Of a stretch of DNA of 64,000 nucleotides, positions 25,730 to 38,895 are shown piece by piece. The position numbers were made by a program, and so were the translations under genes. The stretch's first letter is position 1, and each line of letters opens with the position of its first letter. Source of the DNA: Lithospermum erythrorhizon (taxonomy: Eukaryota; Streptophyta; Magnoliopsida; Boraginales; Boraginaceae); assembly GCA_019722365.1 (NCBI GenBank), contig JADFUC010001889.1, positions 2,790,001-2,854,000 of the forward strand. Reading direction: 5' to 3'. Below the pieces are notes generated by a model that was given only the letters and a program-made list of their open reading frames with translations, was not told the DNA's origin and did not search any database.

Positions 25730-27400
25730 CCAACCAGGTAGTTATTGGATTAGTGTGCATGAGGTCACAACCAAATCACATGTGACATGTCACTACCACA
25801 TTTTTTTTATAAAGTTCACATTCAAAAAAAATTAATGCACGCATGTTTATCGTACAGAACACAAAATATCACATAAAAAAGAATGCATGTATTTAATTTA
25901 ATTTTATAAAAACTTCGAAGTTCTCGATTCATTCTAAAAGCTCGATTCATAGCTATTGCGGATGTTGTTGGAACCGAACCCGAACCTTCGTTTTAGTTTT
26001 GGTGGATAGGAAATGAAGGTATGGTTCGAAATTGTATTGGAGTACTTGACCAATCCATCATTTCTTTATCCAATTAACCCAACTTCTAAATTAATCCTTA
26101 CTTGTTCAAAGGTAAGCCGCCGACAAGTAAACCTTCTCCTAAATTATCCAATTTGTGTTTATGAACCTGAATTGGTTAGAACTTTCGGTCAAAACTCGAA
26201 CGTTTGAGGATAAAGTATCAAATCAAATTCAATCCTCGATTTTTCATTTTCAAACTCATTTTTCGAACCGAATTCAAGCTTTATTAGGTTTGCAAAATTA
26301 TTCACCAAGCATAAGTCTAGATGGATAGCTCATTTTTCACTAATAAAGGAGTTGTTTGGCAATTTGGTCCTAATAAATATGATCGAATTTCAATTTGATT
26401 TCAATTAATGATAAAGTTATAGATGTAGTCCTCCAAAGGTAGGATAGCGGTAATGTTATGTAAATGAGGGTTTGCAATTAGAGGAAACCATTAATTAGTA
26501 ATATGAAGTGTGTAAATCAATACTACATTTAAAAGTAAGTAATTAATGATTCCGTCCAATTGAGAATCAAATTAGAATAACATGTATATTATTATAAACT
26601 AAATCTTTCATACTGTCACCAACTAAGAATCATAATATGATTATATTTACAATGTCAAATAATTAAATCGTAATATGTCAACAATTCAAGTCTCCTAAGC
26701 AGTCAATGAACTACTTGGCAGGTAAAAGTGATGACAATTTGCAAGCTGTTACTGTCTTTCATGTTCACATCCATTTATAGTTGGCACTCTCAAATTTCAA
26801 TTCATTGAGATTGAGTACATACGAGTAATACGCCATTATCAATTTTGGTTAACGAGTGAAATTTGGCCATTAGCACATTTTCTGACAATAACAGCTACTA
26901 TTGCTAATACGTTAATTGACTTCATTTATTAATTCCCTGTTACCATATGCATCTTGAGTTGTCTCCGGGTGGCCGAAGAGTTCATGTTTCCTCGATGATC
27001 AAGGTTTAATTTATTTTAGACGATTATTTTCATAAATTAATAGTTGATTATGTTAAATGAATTAATCAACATTCATTCCATATAATTATTTAATCAATTA
27101 AAATAATGAAAGTATTATAATGGCGTAAAACGACTTGCTATAAAAGACACATAATTACCCTCCTCACAAAGATCAGACACTTTGATTTTAGTTTTTCATC
27201 TTGGGCTTTTTTTTATTTTGTATGTATAATAGTTGATGAAAAATGATGAGTCACGGAAAAATTTGAAAATATATTTTTCATTGATGGCGGCTTTCATAAA
27301 ATATTATGTTAAACATAGACAAAATATTGCATGCCAAACTTGAAAAGCAAAACTATCAAAAAGCTCAAAAGTGGGAAATTTTTTAGGAACGAAATAAGAT
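25730..27400. other. Intergenic, upstream of the PPR gene
   Basis: Includes the presumed promoter of the minus-strand PPR gene just right of 25729, where I see no clear TATA box. The rest is AT-rich with no supported gene. Confidence 0.4.
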
Positions 27401-27404
27401 AAAG

Positions 27405-30400
27405 ACAAGCTGCACCAAGAGAAAGCATCGAAAATAAAGAGAGATATTTTAACGCCAGATCCCTAACAAATGCTAAGCAGACTAATTCACCTGCAGACAC
27501 ATAAAGATTCACCATAAATCTATGAACACATGCACTGTTCTCAAACTAGCCTCGTATTTGTTAAAACTATACTCTCAAAAGTATAGAAAAACCTGTATCT
27601 ATACCAACATATTTATGTATAAGGACATAAGCCATTCAAGAACCCTAATTCTCTATTGTATTGCTAATACACTTAAATTTTAATTCAATGACTCAAAGTA
27701 CAGGTTGGGGGGTATTTATATTCAAAATCGCCTTAAAAGCGTTTTAGAACCGCTTAAGAAAAATCCATTGAACTCTGAGCATCACCGGCAGTTCAACTCC
27801 TCTCGACTAAAATCAATTAACGACGGGGATTACTGCCCAGAGGCGCAAGTTCCGACCCTATATCCCGAACTATCAAACATTTAGTTAATGATCTGGGCGC
27901 ACACGATCCCAACAAATCTCCACCTTAACTCGAATCTTCTGCTGCATAAAAAAAACAAGATCCCTCCCCAAAAGTGCACCCGGGGATGTACTCCAAATAA
28001 GGAAACATGTATCCCAAAGATCAGACGCTGAGTGATGTGCGTCTGCATTTATTAACCCACAAGCAGAGTGACAATGCCTAAGCACCTCCACCTCACAGTT
28101 ATCCTACTGCTGTGGCAATTACTATAATGTATTAGTCAGTAAGTTCAAACACCGCTGGACAACCCCTACGTAAAACCTCCACCTTCAAATGATGTCCCAT
28201 AACCAACCACATCACATCAACACCATAAAGAATCGTAACTGCGTCAGAATCTAGTGTATACCAAAGTATGCCATTTTCTTTCATACAGACCTCCCTTTCT
28301 CAGAATACGTATTTTGAATGTCACCATTCATATGACTTTAGACTCACTAAAGCGGGATTTAAATCTCCTCCAACGATAACCTATCATCAATAATAGTCTT
28401 AATACCCGCAGTCGTATTTAATACATGAAAATCCAATTCCTCAGAAACTAGAAAAGCAATTTAGCCAACTCATCCCTGGTTCCACTTAAGAAAGCAATCT
28501 GGGATGGTAGCCGCCTAGACATCCTCAGCTACCCCATGATGTTCTTACCTGAAACCTCCTGTGCTAATCGAGTATTTGCCACTAAAAAGTGACGTCCGAC
28601 TCAATTAATCGACTCTACAATTTAACTTCTTCACCTATTTCCCAACAACATACACCTGTAAAAAATGTCTTATCTTGTAAAAACATACAAAGCTTCACAT
28701 TTTACACATTTCAAAAATTACATTTGAACTCAGCAATCGTAACTCCCACATTCACCAAGAAAGTAAAACCCCCTTCGTTCTTTTAATGACCTAGAACAGC
28801 GAGGCACATGTCTGGGTCCTCGTTTCAATGTGCGTAATCTACCATCATTCTAATCCTAATCGGCCAATACTAAAACCTCGCAGACCGAATCCATTTTCCA
28901 TCAACAACGCCACTCACCCAACTACTTATATCGTTAAGAACCAGCCCTCCTAGACACATATATGATGGGATACTGAATCCAAAACCACAATAATGCAAGG
29001 TAAAATGTATTTAAAGATAGTAATTAAAGTTATGTCAATTTAAAAATGCAGCACTATCATAGCACAACGGCTACTGCTCACTCGAGACCTTTTCTATTGC
29101 ACCAAGAATCAATAGTTATTGGCTCTGATTTGAGTCATGCCCATCACAATTATATAATTCATTTACTCATGAATGATTGCTAAACGAACATTCAATCAGC
29201 AGTAACGTACTATTTATTAAGCCCCACGATAATAATGGATTGTTTATCGCTTATCTAATAATGTATAATCTTTTATAATAATAATAATAATGGTCAATTA
29301 TATTATTATACGGCCGTTATCTCGAGTCTGTGCGTCGTCACATACAAATGAGTTATCGAAGCTTTATTTCCATGAATGAAATTAAACCGTATTGCTAGAA
29401 ATTCAAGAGTTGATTGAAATCAACCGTACTCTTAATCGTAGAACTTACACTGATAGTGTAAAACATAAATTGGATTAAATCGAATTAATTAACTTGCAAG
29501 TTTAATTAATTGAGTGACTAGTTAAGCCCGGGAGCAAGCTAGACTGTTAGTTACTTACTAATAACCAAATATTAATTTAATTAATGAGTTAAACGCAGTC
29601 AACTTAACTAAGTTAACTTGATCAGTCAGATTAGGGTGCGTCTATAGAGCATGTGATGAATTAGGTTTTCATATGGATTGAAAAAACCTAGCCACCACCA
29701 CCACCATATTCACGCTTTCCCTCCCCATCGCTCGCGCTGCTTCAAATACGCACTGAAATTCTTGTGTTGATTATTTAATCCAATCGTTTGGTTCTAGAAA
29801 ACCCGCGACGTGGACTCAATCTCTCGCGTTGACCAACTAGCATTGACAATTCGCGGCGCTCAATCGGGAATTCAAAGAGGCTTCTGCAGAATTTTGGTGT
29901 CGCTCACCGCGCTTATAGTACTCGACGAGAGTGAGTATGTATATATATGTTTTTGTAATTTTATTATATACAATTTAAATGATCCTGTATGCTATTTGTT
30001 TAAGTTTTAAACAAGTTTTTCATAGAAATTTTCAACACCTGCCTCGTCTTGGGACATAACAAACCCCACTCCATACAATCAGAAGCACATCGTGCCACCC
30101 TCGACCCATCATCGACCAATAAGAACTCTTCTCAAATGGTATCTACAACCCTCACCAGTTGCTAGCAATTAGTACTTAACGTCCGAACTAAACCACGCTT
30201 GCAATTTCCCTCTGCATTGGCTGAGGCGTAATAAACTCATCCCAGAGTCAAGTAATCCATAACTATTTCTCCTGAACTTCTTTAAATTTGCTACTACCCA
30301 ATCTTCTTAAATCAATCCAAGCCTATACCAGCTTGTTATAATTCAGTTTAATCTCATAGTAACAAATCAAAGGTGAATTCTTAGACAAGGAATTAAACAA

Positions 30401-30927
30401 TCGAAAACAAAGAGATGATATATTTTAACGGCATCCCTAACAATGTAAGAATTTACTATAAATGAATGATATCACAAACTTGAGCTAAAACTAGCTCTCA
30501 AATGAGCAAACTATGCTCACCAACAGACTTATGTATATCACAACATTCAGATGAACACAGAAACTCAAAAGAATACCATGCCCAAATTCACACTATTAAG
30601 GAAGGTCGTAATAACAAGACCTAAGTTATTCAAGAACTCTAATTCTCTATTATATTACTAATACACTCAAATTTTAGGATTTTCAAGACAAACCAAAGAG
30701 AGTGATTTGTAGGCCCAAAACCGCCTAAAAAGCCTTCAACCGCCTTTAAAATCTCCAGCTGGCCAAGGCCGGAACTTGGCCTGACTCGTATCACCCGAAT
30801 AGCACCCGGCCCTCCTGACCAAAATCTCCAACGATCGGGACATGGGTCGGGAGGTGCAAGTCCCGGCCCTATGTTATGAACTATCAAACATTTAGTGTTG
30901 ATGATTCAATGCACACGCATCCCAACA
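27405..30927 (-). mobile_element. Decayed Copia-type LTR element, minus strand
   Basis: Two diverged LTRs of about 510-540 bp bound the element: the 3' LTR at about 27405-27914 and the 5' LTR at about 30385-30927. Both end at the right in TCCCAACA, so on the minus strand they begin TGTTGGGAT. Shared segments include AGAACYCTAATTCTCTATT and GAACTATCAAACATTTAGT. Directly before the 3' LTR the minus strand reads AAGGTGGAGATTTGTTGGGA, a typical Copia polypurine tract and LTR junction. The interior is only about 2.5 kb, has no readable gag-pol, and contains another LTR-like block (29225-30037). It is a deleted, non-coding copy. Confidence 0.65.
29225..30037 (+). repeat. LTR-like block, family X copy 2 (nested)
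   Basis: Diverged second copy of the block at 230-1014, lying inside the Copia element in the same orientation as copy 1 and also ending in CAACA (30034-30037). The best-conserved stretch is around 29292-29312. Because it interrupts the interior of the larger element it probably inserted later, and was then reduced to a solo LTR. Confidence 0.5.
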
Positions 30928-31228
30928 AAATCAAAACAAACTAAGTCTAAGAATATTTACACTTGCCTACGCTTCTCAATACTTCCAATAAGATCCCACC
31001 TGCCTTCATTAGAAGGACTCTGGGTTCAATTTAATAGAATAAATTATTTCATATATATTCTATTATTTCATATATATATTGTCTTTGTAAAGATATACTT
31101 AACTATACTTACAAATTGTTTCATATATTCTATTATTTCATATATATTCTCTTTGTAGCATATACTCTAACTATACTTTAGTTAATTATATCTGTATTCA
31201 ATATTTATAATACTCTTTTCATCTCTAA

Positions 31229-31282
<54 letters not shown>

Positions 31283-33140
31283 CATACCTAATACACAGTC
31301 AATCACACCATAAGTATCATATTATCCAGTGACGCAGGGCGAAGGCAACTCTTTTAGGATGGCCTTGAGCCCATTGACCTCCTAAATTCAGAAAAAGTTA
31401 TGATGTTTGCCCTTAAAATTTTGATTATTGTTTTAAGAACAATGCATTTAAGCCAATTAAATTTTATTCCTCTTATTAAATCTACAATTATATGATGTAA
31501 TAATTGACCTTCTCAACCTCATTTTCTAGCTCTATCCCTATTCTTCTCCAATGTAATAAATAGTAAGTTCTTCCACCATTAATAAGAAGGTTATTATAAC
31601 TTGTTGAAGCTGTATGTGTACTTTAAAAAATTCTTGTGACAACTAAACATGTCAACTGTATTACGCTGAATATACAGCAGAAGTTGTTGGGACTGTTGGC
31701 AGATCATGTAAGCATATATTTAACTTCCGAAAATGAGCTTACATATGAATGATTTTGTTACTTCTAATAATATCTATGTGAAAGGTGACATTTAAATTCA
31801 TCGCATACATCTTACATTCACTTTTAGATACCAAGATGATCAATCGCTCATACGGAGTAATATTTACGTTACCAGTAATGCTATTAAGTATACTGAATTA
31901 ACCTCATAGATACATTAAATAAGAATTGCCTACCATGCCAATTTGCCATTTCACTTTGTGACTATCAAACATGCATGCATTGAGAATTTGAGATGGCTCA
32001 TATCCCTATATTACAAATCCACATTATAGCAATTACTTGTAGATCCATTCAACTTCAAGATGGTAGCAAGACTCAAGGGTCATGCATAAATCAGAATATG
32101 AAACTTAATGAACAAGGCAAATTAAATGAGAATAGCCGTTGTGAGCTTACCTCCTAATGTGGATTATTATTTACGGAGTATTTAATTGTAAGGAGCTGAA
32201 TCTGGATATTATCATTGAAAGTAATATCCGTGGAACTAGGATAACAAGGGCTTATTGCTGTATCATGTTTAATTAAGTTAATCTATTTCTTTTTGCTAAT
32301 GTGGATTTATTAACATCATATGATGTTCAAGTGTTTTAAAAAATATTGATAAGCGTAAATTTAATTTTTTTTTTCCTACAATCTATTAGCATAATACTTA
32401 TAATGAAATTATGCATAGTACCTATGTAATGTTTTATTTGAATTACATGCATAAATTGTTTTGAAATTATGGGAAATGGATTATTTAGATAGTGTACATG
32501 TAGTTTAAGATATTATACGCTCTCAAACAATTTAAATTTTCTACATCGTTTATTGCCTTCATCGTCGGATTGTTACTATTCGGGAAATATGTAAATTTTC
32601 CTGTTTACAAAGAACTCAACTCATACATTGCAACATTTGACTAACGAGAACAGAATTCAGTCCAGCAGAATTCCTAATGAGATTCTAGTTATACCTCAAC
32701 GATTTTCGATGATTCCAAGCACAAAACATAAATGTGGAAGCCCAATTGCATCTCATGTGAATCGAACGGAGGTAATCGTTTAATTATTCAAATGATTATG
32801 CTTAAGAATGCTTCTTAGAACTTAGGATCCTAATTATTGCCAATGATCATCCTTTCCATTAAAAAACTATTGCAGTCAAGATTGTCCAATCAAATGTGAA
32901 ACAATAGCTTGGAAGACAAATAAAAACCCTATTTTGTCCACATAGTCGGGCCAATCATCAATTAAAGTTGGACTAACTAATTAGAGAAAATTGTCAAAAC
33001 TAATGGAATAATTTTATGTTTACAATCATCATTCACACATGTAACCAAGGTAAAAAAGAGAAAAGAAAATCGACATTCTTCACTAAAAAAAAGTTAGCTC
33101 TTGGCAATGGTAATTACAATTATTAGAATGTAGGCAATAG
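30928..33140. other. Intergenic with AT microsatellite
   Basis: AT-rich, no supported gene. Short repeated words ATATATTCTATTATTTCATAT occur around 31050-31155, just before an AT dinucleotide run. A fragment around 31330-31560 looks like a decayed transposon end. Confidence 0.4.
31232..31280. repeat. (AT)n microsatellite
   Basis: About 24 uninterrupted AT units. Length is likely variable between individuals. Confidence 0.9.
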
Positions 33141-33144
33141 TCAT

Positions 33145-34915
33145 CATACTGCTATAATGAGTATTTTAATTTAGCCGAAATTACCGATGTGTTCCGTGTG
33201 TCGCTATTCAAATTTACTAAACCGGCTATTGAAGGCCCGTAAAATTTTGGGGTTACCCGCCCATGCACTGCCTCCAAATTCGGGTCAAACGTTAGGCATA
33301 AACCATCAGCCAAACCGACGCCGAAATATTATTTAATATCTTTTTATTTAATTAAACCGACGTGTCCCACTACGCCATTCTCTGACGGCCGTCCGCCCGA
33401 TCCTCTGCCGCTTTCCGAAATATCCGAATGAAGGAATATCGGCTCCCCTGAAAGTCTCTGGAAACACTACTACTAGACGTAGTAGATCACTTCGATGTGA
33501 GATGAACTTAATAAACTCACGCCGGGCGCTGCCGGGGTCATCTCGCCTATTTGAATACCAAGACGCGCAATGCTCTGAACACCTTAAAGACGAGGCGCAC
33601 CATCCTTTCCTGGTCTTCCCTCTCGAGTTCCCACCACGACTCATCAGTATAAATCAAATTAGAAAATTGAAGGATTGGGACAAGATAATCCACCAAAACG
33701 TAGTTGACAATCAACAATTGTAATCAATTCCAAATCCTCACTCTATTGTAAATCTATAAAATGTAATTCAAAACTATTCAATCAAGTTTGGAGTAACTAA
33801 CTAATTCAATTCAAAGTTCAACTTAAAGTCATCATAAAGTTTATAACTAATTCAATCAATTATAATTCCATCTTAAAATTGTATATATTATAAAACTAAT
33901 TCAATCATAAAACCACCAAACCAATTAGAAACTAAAGTTCAATGTAACTAAAAAAAGACTAAATTGAAACTAAAGTGAATATAAGTATCTAACTGACATA
34001 TAACATTCAATCTATATATCAGTATCTAAAAACTAAAACTAAACTTATCTAACATTCAATAATTGGAAATTCTAAACCAAGCAAAGTATGAAACTAAATT
34101 AAACATACTAAACTCATAAAATTAAATGCAATATATCATGCTCAATTTCATGTATAACATTCAATAATTCAATTCGGATTATTCATTCAATATCTAATCT
34201 CGGATCAATAAATAAATAAATGTAATACTAATTCAAACCAATTATCTCAACAATCTAATTAATAATTCAAAACCAAACAATAAACTTATTAATTAATTCA
34301 AACCAAATAATAAATCTAATTAATAATTCAACATCAATATACACCCATTCATTAATTCAAAAACTAGTCAATAAATTTAATTAATAATTCAAACTCATTA
34401 AACAATCTAATTAATAATTCTAATTAATAACTAATATTCAATAAAAACAATAAAAAAACTAACCTTAATTGTGTATAGGAGGCGGGGGTGTTTCATCTCG
34501 ATCGGGGGAGGCGCTCGAATGGACCCGAACGGAAGCGAGGGGAGGATGACACATGGTGGGCGGGGGAAATGACGTAAGCGCTGCTGCTGGTCATAATGGA
34601 AATGGAATGCTGAAAGGGAACGTCAATTAAAATGTTTATCGCTGGCATAGTATTTTTTTTAATTTTATAATTATTTTAACAGTTATTAAGAACGCACTAA
34701 ACCTAAGCCAAAAGTTAGAAAGATAATCATATTGGCTTCATTCGCAGTCGGGCCAATGCTTTATTTTATATTTCAATTTACTTTTTAAAAATTTATTCAT
34801 CCCAGACGCTATACCAAATCTGAACTGACGTCATTTACGGTCCAATTTAAACACGGGCCGGACGCTATCAAGGCCGCCTCTAAACTCGTCGCTAGCCATG
34901 CTATATTTAGTAGTG
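33145..34915. mobile_element. CACTA-like non-autonomous element 2
   Basis: Right edge ends TTTAGTAGTG (34915), the complement of CACTACTAAA; the left edge is uncertain, somewhere near 33145-33240. CCGACG-type words cluster near both ends. The internal order repeats that of element 1: a GC-rich block (33350-33640), a low-complexity AATTCAAA/AATTAATAATTC tract (33720-34460), then a short GC-rich block (34480-34580). No transposase is readable. Sharing of this order with 14432-18128 suggests two members of one family; the evidence is architectural, since I could not align them end to end. Confidence 0.4.
33720..34460. repeat. Low-complexity AATTCAAA/AATTAATAATTC tract
   Basis: Degenerate AT-rich words with recurring AATTCAAA, AATTAATAATTC and CTAATTC, similar in composition and position to 16780-17745 in the related element. 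Confidence 0.55.
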
Positions 34916-35730
34916 TTATCATGCGTAATAATTTATTTTGAAACTCATCTTCGATTTCAAATCAATTGGCAACAACACTAGCACGACCGCGAGATTTACG
35001 TGTTCAATTTAAATCATCAACTTTTTATAAAGTGTCTCTTTCCCTTCTTCACAATTCTATTATTCTTGGGTCTGTATAACATTGACATTCTTGAAAGTTG
35101 GGCAAGAAAGTATCGAATCTTAGTACGTGGAATCAGATTCTCCTTAAAAAATCATATTATTTTTTATATTAGTATTTTTGGAGCACGCCTAGTTCTTATT
35201 ATTGGTTGATCGGAAGTTTTAAGTGCATATAATGAACCGAGCTTTATCCATCTATATCTGGTTTTAGTATATACTCATACATCCTTGACATAGTATCATA
35301 AGCTAAAGTCAATTAAAATTAAATATAAAATTTATCGATATAATTAAAATGGATCAGGTTATACATGCCAAAGTATACTAACACTCGAATCATCTTATGA
35401 ATTAATATCAATCCATTCATATAAAAAATAAACATTGTTAGCTCAGTAAAAATGGTCTATGGTGTCACTAGCAGTACTACCTAGCGCGATTCATGGAGTT
35501 GAATTTAACCGTGAACCCAACTTTATTTGAGTTTCTTCAATTCTACACTTTCTTTACAGCAAAAAGTAGTTAGCAGTGTAAAAATGGTTTCAACCAAGAA
35601 GTTTCTTCGGAGTATTAATTACGCGGATACGCGTTAATCCCGCCTCTTTTCATAGTTGTCAATTATACATATTATTACTTTGTGCCAACTTGATCAATGT
35701 TCTTCACTTCTTGAGTCTTCACTTCCCAAC
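34916..35730. other. Intergenic upstream of the SKS gene
   Basis: AT-rich; no gene supported. The right part serves as the promoter of the SKS gene. Confidence 0.4.
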
Positions 35731-35740
35731 TATATATACA
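35731..35740 (+). promoter_or_regulatory. TATA box of the SKS gene
   Basis: CTATATATAC, about 120 bp upstream of the ATG at 35859, followed by a leader without upstream ATG near the start. Confidence 0.5.
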
Positions 35741-35858
35741 AATGCTTTCATAATCATATTCACACAATTCATCCACATTCTTTCATTTTTCAGTTTTTTT
35801 GAAGCTAACTATATTCACACATTCATTTTCAAGTTTATTTTGTACATCTAGCAAGAAC

Positions 35859-38458
35859 ATGAGAAAATCTAATATGGTACATTTAGTTTTTGCAATTTTG
35901 TGTATATGGAGTGTTTATGTGGTGAAAGCAGAGGACCCTTATAAGTATTTTACGTGGACTGTTACTTATGGAAGAGCTTCTCCACTTGGGGTTCCTCAAC
36001 AGGTACAATTATAAATTATTTTTTTCATTTTAGTTCTAGACATGAAAGAAATGATCATGTTGATTATAGTCGAATGCGCATAATAAGACCATGAGTTCGG
36101 TCTAAGTATTTCACCACATCTGTTAGGTTTAATATAAGATGAATTATGAAAAATTAATTATTTTTGGTTTTTTCTTGAAATGTTTCAGGTTATCCTTATC
36201 AATGGTCAATTTCCAGGTCCTAGGTTGGATCTTGTAACTAATGACAATGTGATCCTCAACCTTATTAACAAGTTAGACGAGCCTTTTCTCATTACATGGT
36301 AAACATAATTGAATTGTCCTTTGGTTATAGTAATTGCAAATTTTCAAACAAAGAATGTTGATTTATTATCGAAGCGAATCGATTTTATTAGGTAAAATTA
36401 AAGTCGAGAAAAGAATGTAATGTGATAGTTGTGTCTACTTTGCATGTTAGGAATGGCATAAAACAGAGGAAGAATTCTTGGCAAGATGGAGTTTTGGGCA
36501 CAAATTGTCCAATTCCTCCTAATGGAAACTACACATACAAGTTCCAAACCAAGGACCAAATTGGAAGTTTCACATACTTTCCATCAACGGCAATGCATAG
36601 AGCATCTGGAGGATTTGGTGCACTAAATATCTATGCAAGAGCAGTTATTCCTGTTCCATATGCTAAACCTGATGGAGATTTCAGTTTGCTTATTGGTGAC
36701 TGGTTCTCTGCTGGTCACAAGGTCATTATTTTCTCAATCTTGATTATTACAACATTATTTTAGTATAGATTGCATGTCTATTGAATATTTTATAAAAAAA
36801 ATACTTTGATTTATAATGCAGGGATTACAAAAAACTCTGGATTCTGGAAAGTCGTTGTGGTTTCCTGATGGTCTTCTTGTTAATGGCCAAACACAATCTA
36901 CTTTCACTGGTGATCAAGGTTGGTACCAAATTTTGCATTAGAATACTTTAGAACTTTACTCCTCTTGTGTAAAATCACTTGGCTAATAACAATTATCTTG
37001 CTTTGATATTTCAGGAAAAACATACATGTTCAGGATTTCGAATGTGGGATTGTCGACTTCAATTAATTTTAGAATCCAAGGCCACACAATGAAGCTAGTT
37101 GAGGTTGAAGGATCTCATGTTATTCAAAACATGTATGATTCTCTTGATGTGCACGTTGGGCAATCCATAACTTTACTTGTCACATTGGATCAGCAACCTA
37201 AGGACTACTATATCGTGGCTTCTACACGATTCACAAGGCGTGTTCTTAACACCACAGGAGTATTGCATTATTCAAATTCTCGCGCTCAGGTTTCAGGACC
37301 TGTTCCTGCTGCTCCAACTGGACTATTGCACTGGTCCATGAAGCAAGCTAGAACTTTTAGGTAATTAGTGAATGTTTGAATGCAATAAATTTGTAGCTAG
37401 TTCATGTTAAGTGTATATAAATGACTAATTTGAACTGTTTTATTGAAGGTGGAATTTAACTTCAAATGCGGCTAGGCCAAACCCCCAAGGTTCATACCAT
37501 TATGGAACAATCAAAACATCAAGGACTATCGTGCTAGCCAATTCCGCGCCTCTTATCAATGGAAAGCAGAGATATGCTGTAAATAAGGTGTCTTATATCA
37601 ACGCTGACACTCCCGTCAAGCTTGCTGATCACTTGAATATCTCTGGTGTCTATGACATGAATTCAATCCAGAGTTTTCCTTCTGATGGTGCAGCTTATGT
37701 AGCTACATCAGTAATGCCAGCTTCTCTTCATGAATTTCTTGAGATTGTTTTCCAGTCAGACAGAGAACAATTAGTAGTTTGGCATCTTGATGGCTATGAT
37801 TTCTGGGTTGTTGGGTAATTTTCTACCTCATTCTTGAAACTTTATTTGTCATTCTTCATGTCAATTTGCTCATTTTATGACCTTCTTTTCAACATCAGTT
37901 TTGGCAATGGAAAATGGGGACCAGATAGAAGGAAAAGATACAATCTTGCTGATGCCCTAACTAGACATACTACCCAGGTAAATATTTTAATTCCCTAGTG
38001 CAACAATCTAAAATCAAATCCTCTAGACAGAACCAAAATTTGTATAGGAATGCATGCAATGAATGGACACAAAAAAAAATTATAAAAGATTAGCGGGTTT
38101 TGAAAAATTCTATAATTCATCTTATTTTCCAATAGTAGACATTTACTTTTCAAAAAAATTAATAGGAAGGCGACTACCCCTACTCCTCCCTCTAGTTCCG
38201 TCACCGAGTTTACAAATTGGTCAATCAATCTGAGACTAAAATCTGAACTTGCAGGTTTATCCAAACTCTTGGACTGCAATTCTTGTCTCATTGGACAACC
38301 AAGGAATGTGGAATTTGAGGTCTGCAATTTGGGCAAGGCAATACCTGGGACAACAGTTTTATGTCCGAGTTTATGATCCTGTCAAGAGTCTTACAAATGA
38401 ATATGACATTCCTAATAATGCATTGCTCTGTGGCAGAGCTGCAATTAGACGTCCTTAA
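35859..38458 (+). CDS. SKU5-similar (SKS), pollen ascorbate-oxidase-like protein
   Basis: Eight exons: 35859-36002, 36189-36298, 36451-36721, 36822-36918, 37015-37360, 37449-37814, 37899-37977 and 38255-38458, giving 538 residues with in-phase GT-AG junctions. The ATG at 35859 starts a signal peptide (about 1-24, cut before EDPYKY). Three cupredoxin domains follow. It matches the NTP303/SKS11-14 group of the multicopper-oxidase superfamily, secreted wall proteins of pollen and pollen tubes. The copper sites are largely lost: TWNGIKQ replaces HWHG at 84-90, WHLDGYDFW retains only H435, and LRSAIWARQY (492-501) replaces the HCHIxxH motif, so oxidase activity is unlikely. There is no hydrophobic C-terminal tail, so no GPI anchor, unlike SKU5. 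Pollen expression is inferred from the family. Confidence 0.92.
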
Positions 38459-38805
38459 AAGGCTTAATTATTTATATCTCAATTTCAATTATGTAGATTC
38501 CTTGTTAAGAACTGAAAATATCAAATGATGTACCAAACTTGATGTTGTAAATTAAAAATTTCATGCTGTCAACACACATTATATTCGCACAGAATTTTAT
38601 TTACCAAATTGCCTTTGGTATAGAGGTTCAAATTGATTAATTATAGCTAATAAGCTCAAGTTGTTCAGGATGAATCATCGAAAGTTGTTTAAAAATAGAA
38701 AAACGGTGAGAGGAATGAATCGTGGATGGTCCTCATTAGACCTATAAGTAAGCTTAAATCAGAGTCAAACGCTCCACTACCAAATTCGACATATATTATG
38801 TGTTA

Positions 38806-38895
38806 TTGACCATATGTAATTTAGGGCTTGTGTTACCAATCCTACACCGTTTGACCATATGTAATTTAGGGCTTGTGTTACCAATCCTACACCGT
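38806..38895 (+). repeat. 45-bp tandem duplication
   Basis: Two adjacent, essentially identical 45-bp copies (38806-38850 and 38851-38895), beginning TTGACCATATGTAATTTAGG, about 350 bp after the SKS stop codon and at the left edge of a decayed Copia element. Confidence 0.9.

Noticed and set aside
35799..35858. Upstream extension of the SKS protein from a TTG codon
   Set aside because: TTG is not a normal plant start, and the ATG at 35859 begins a proper signal peptide.
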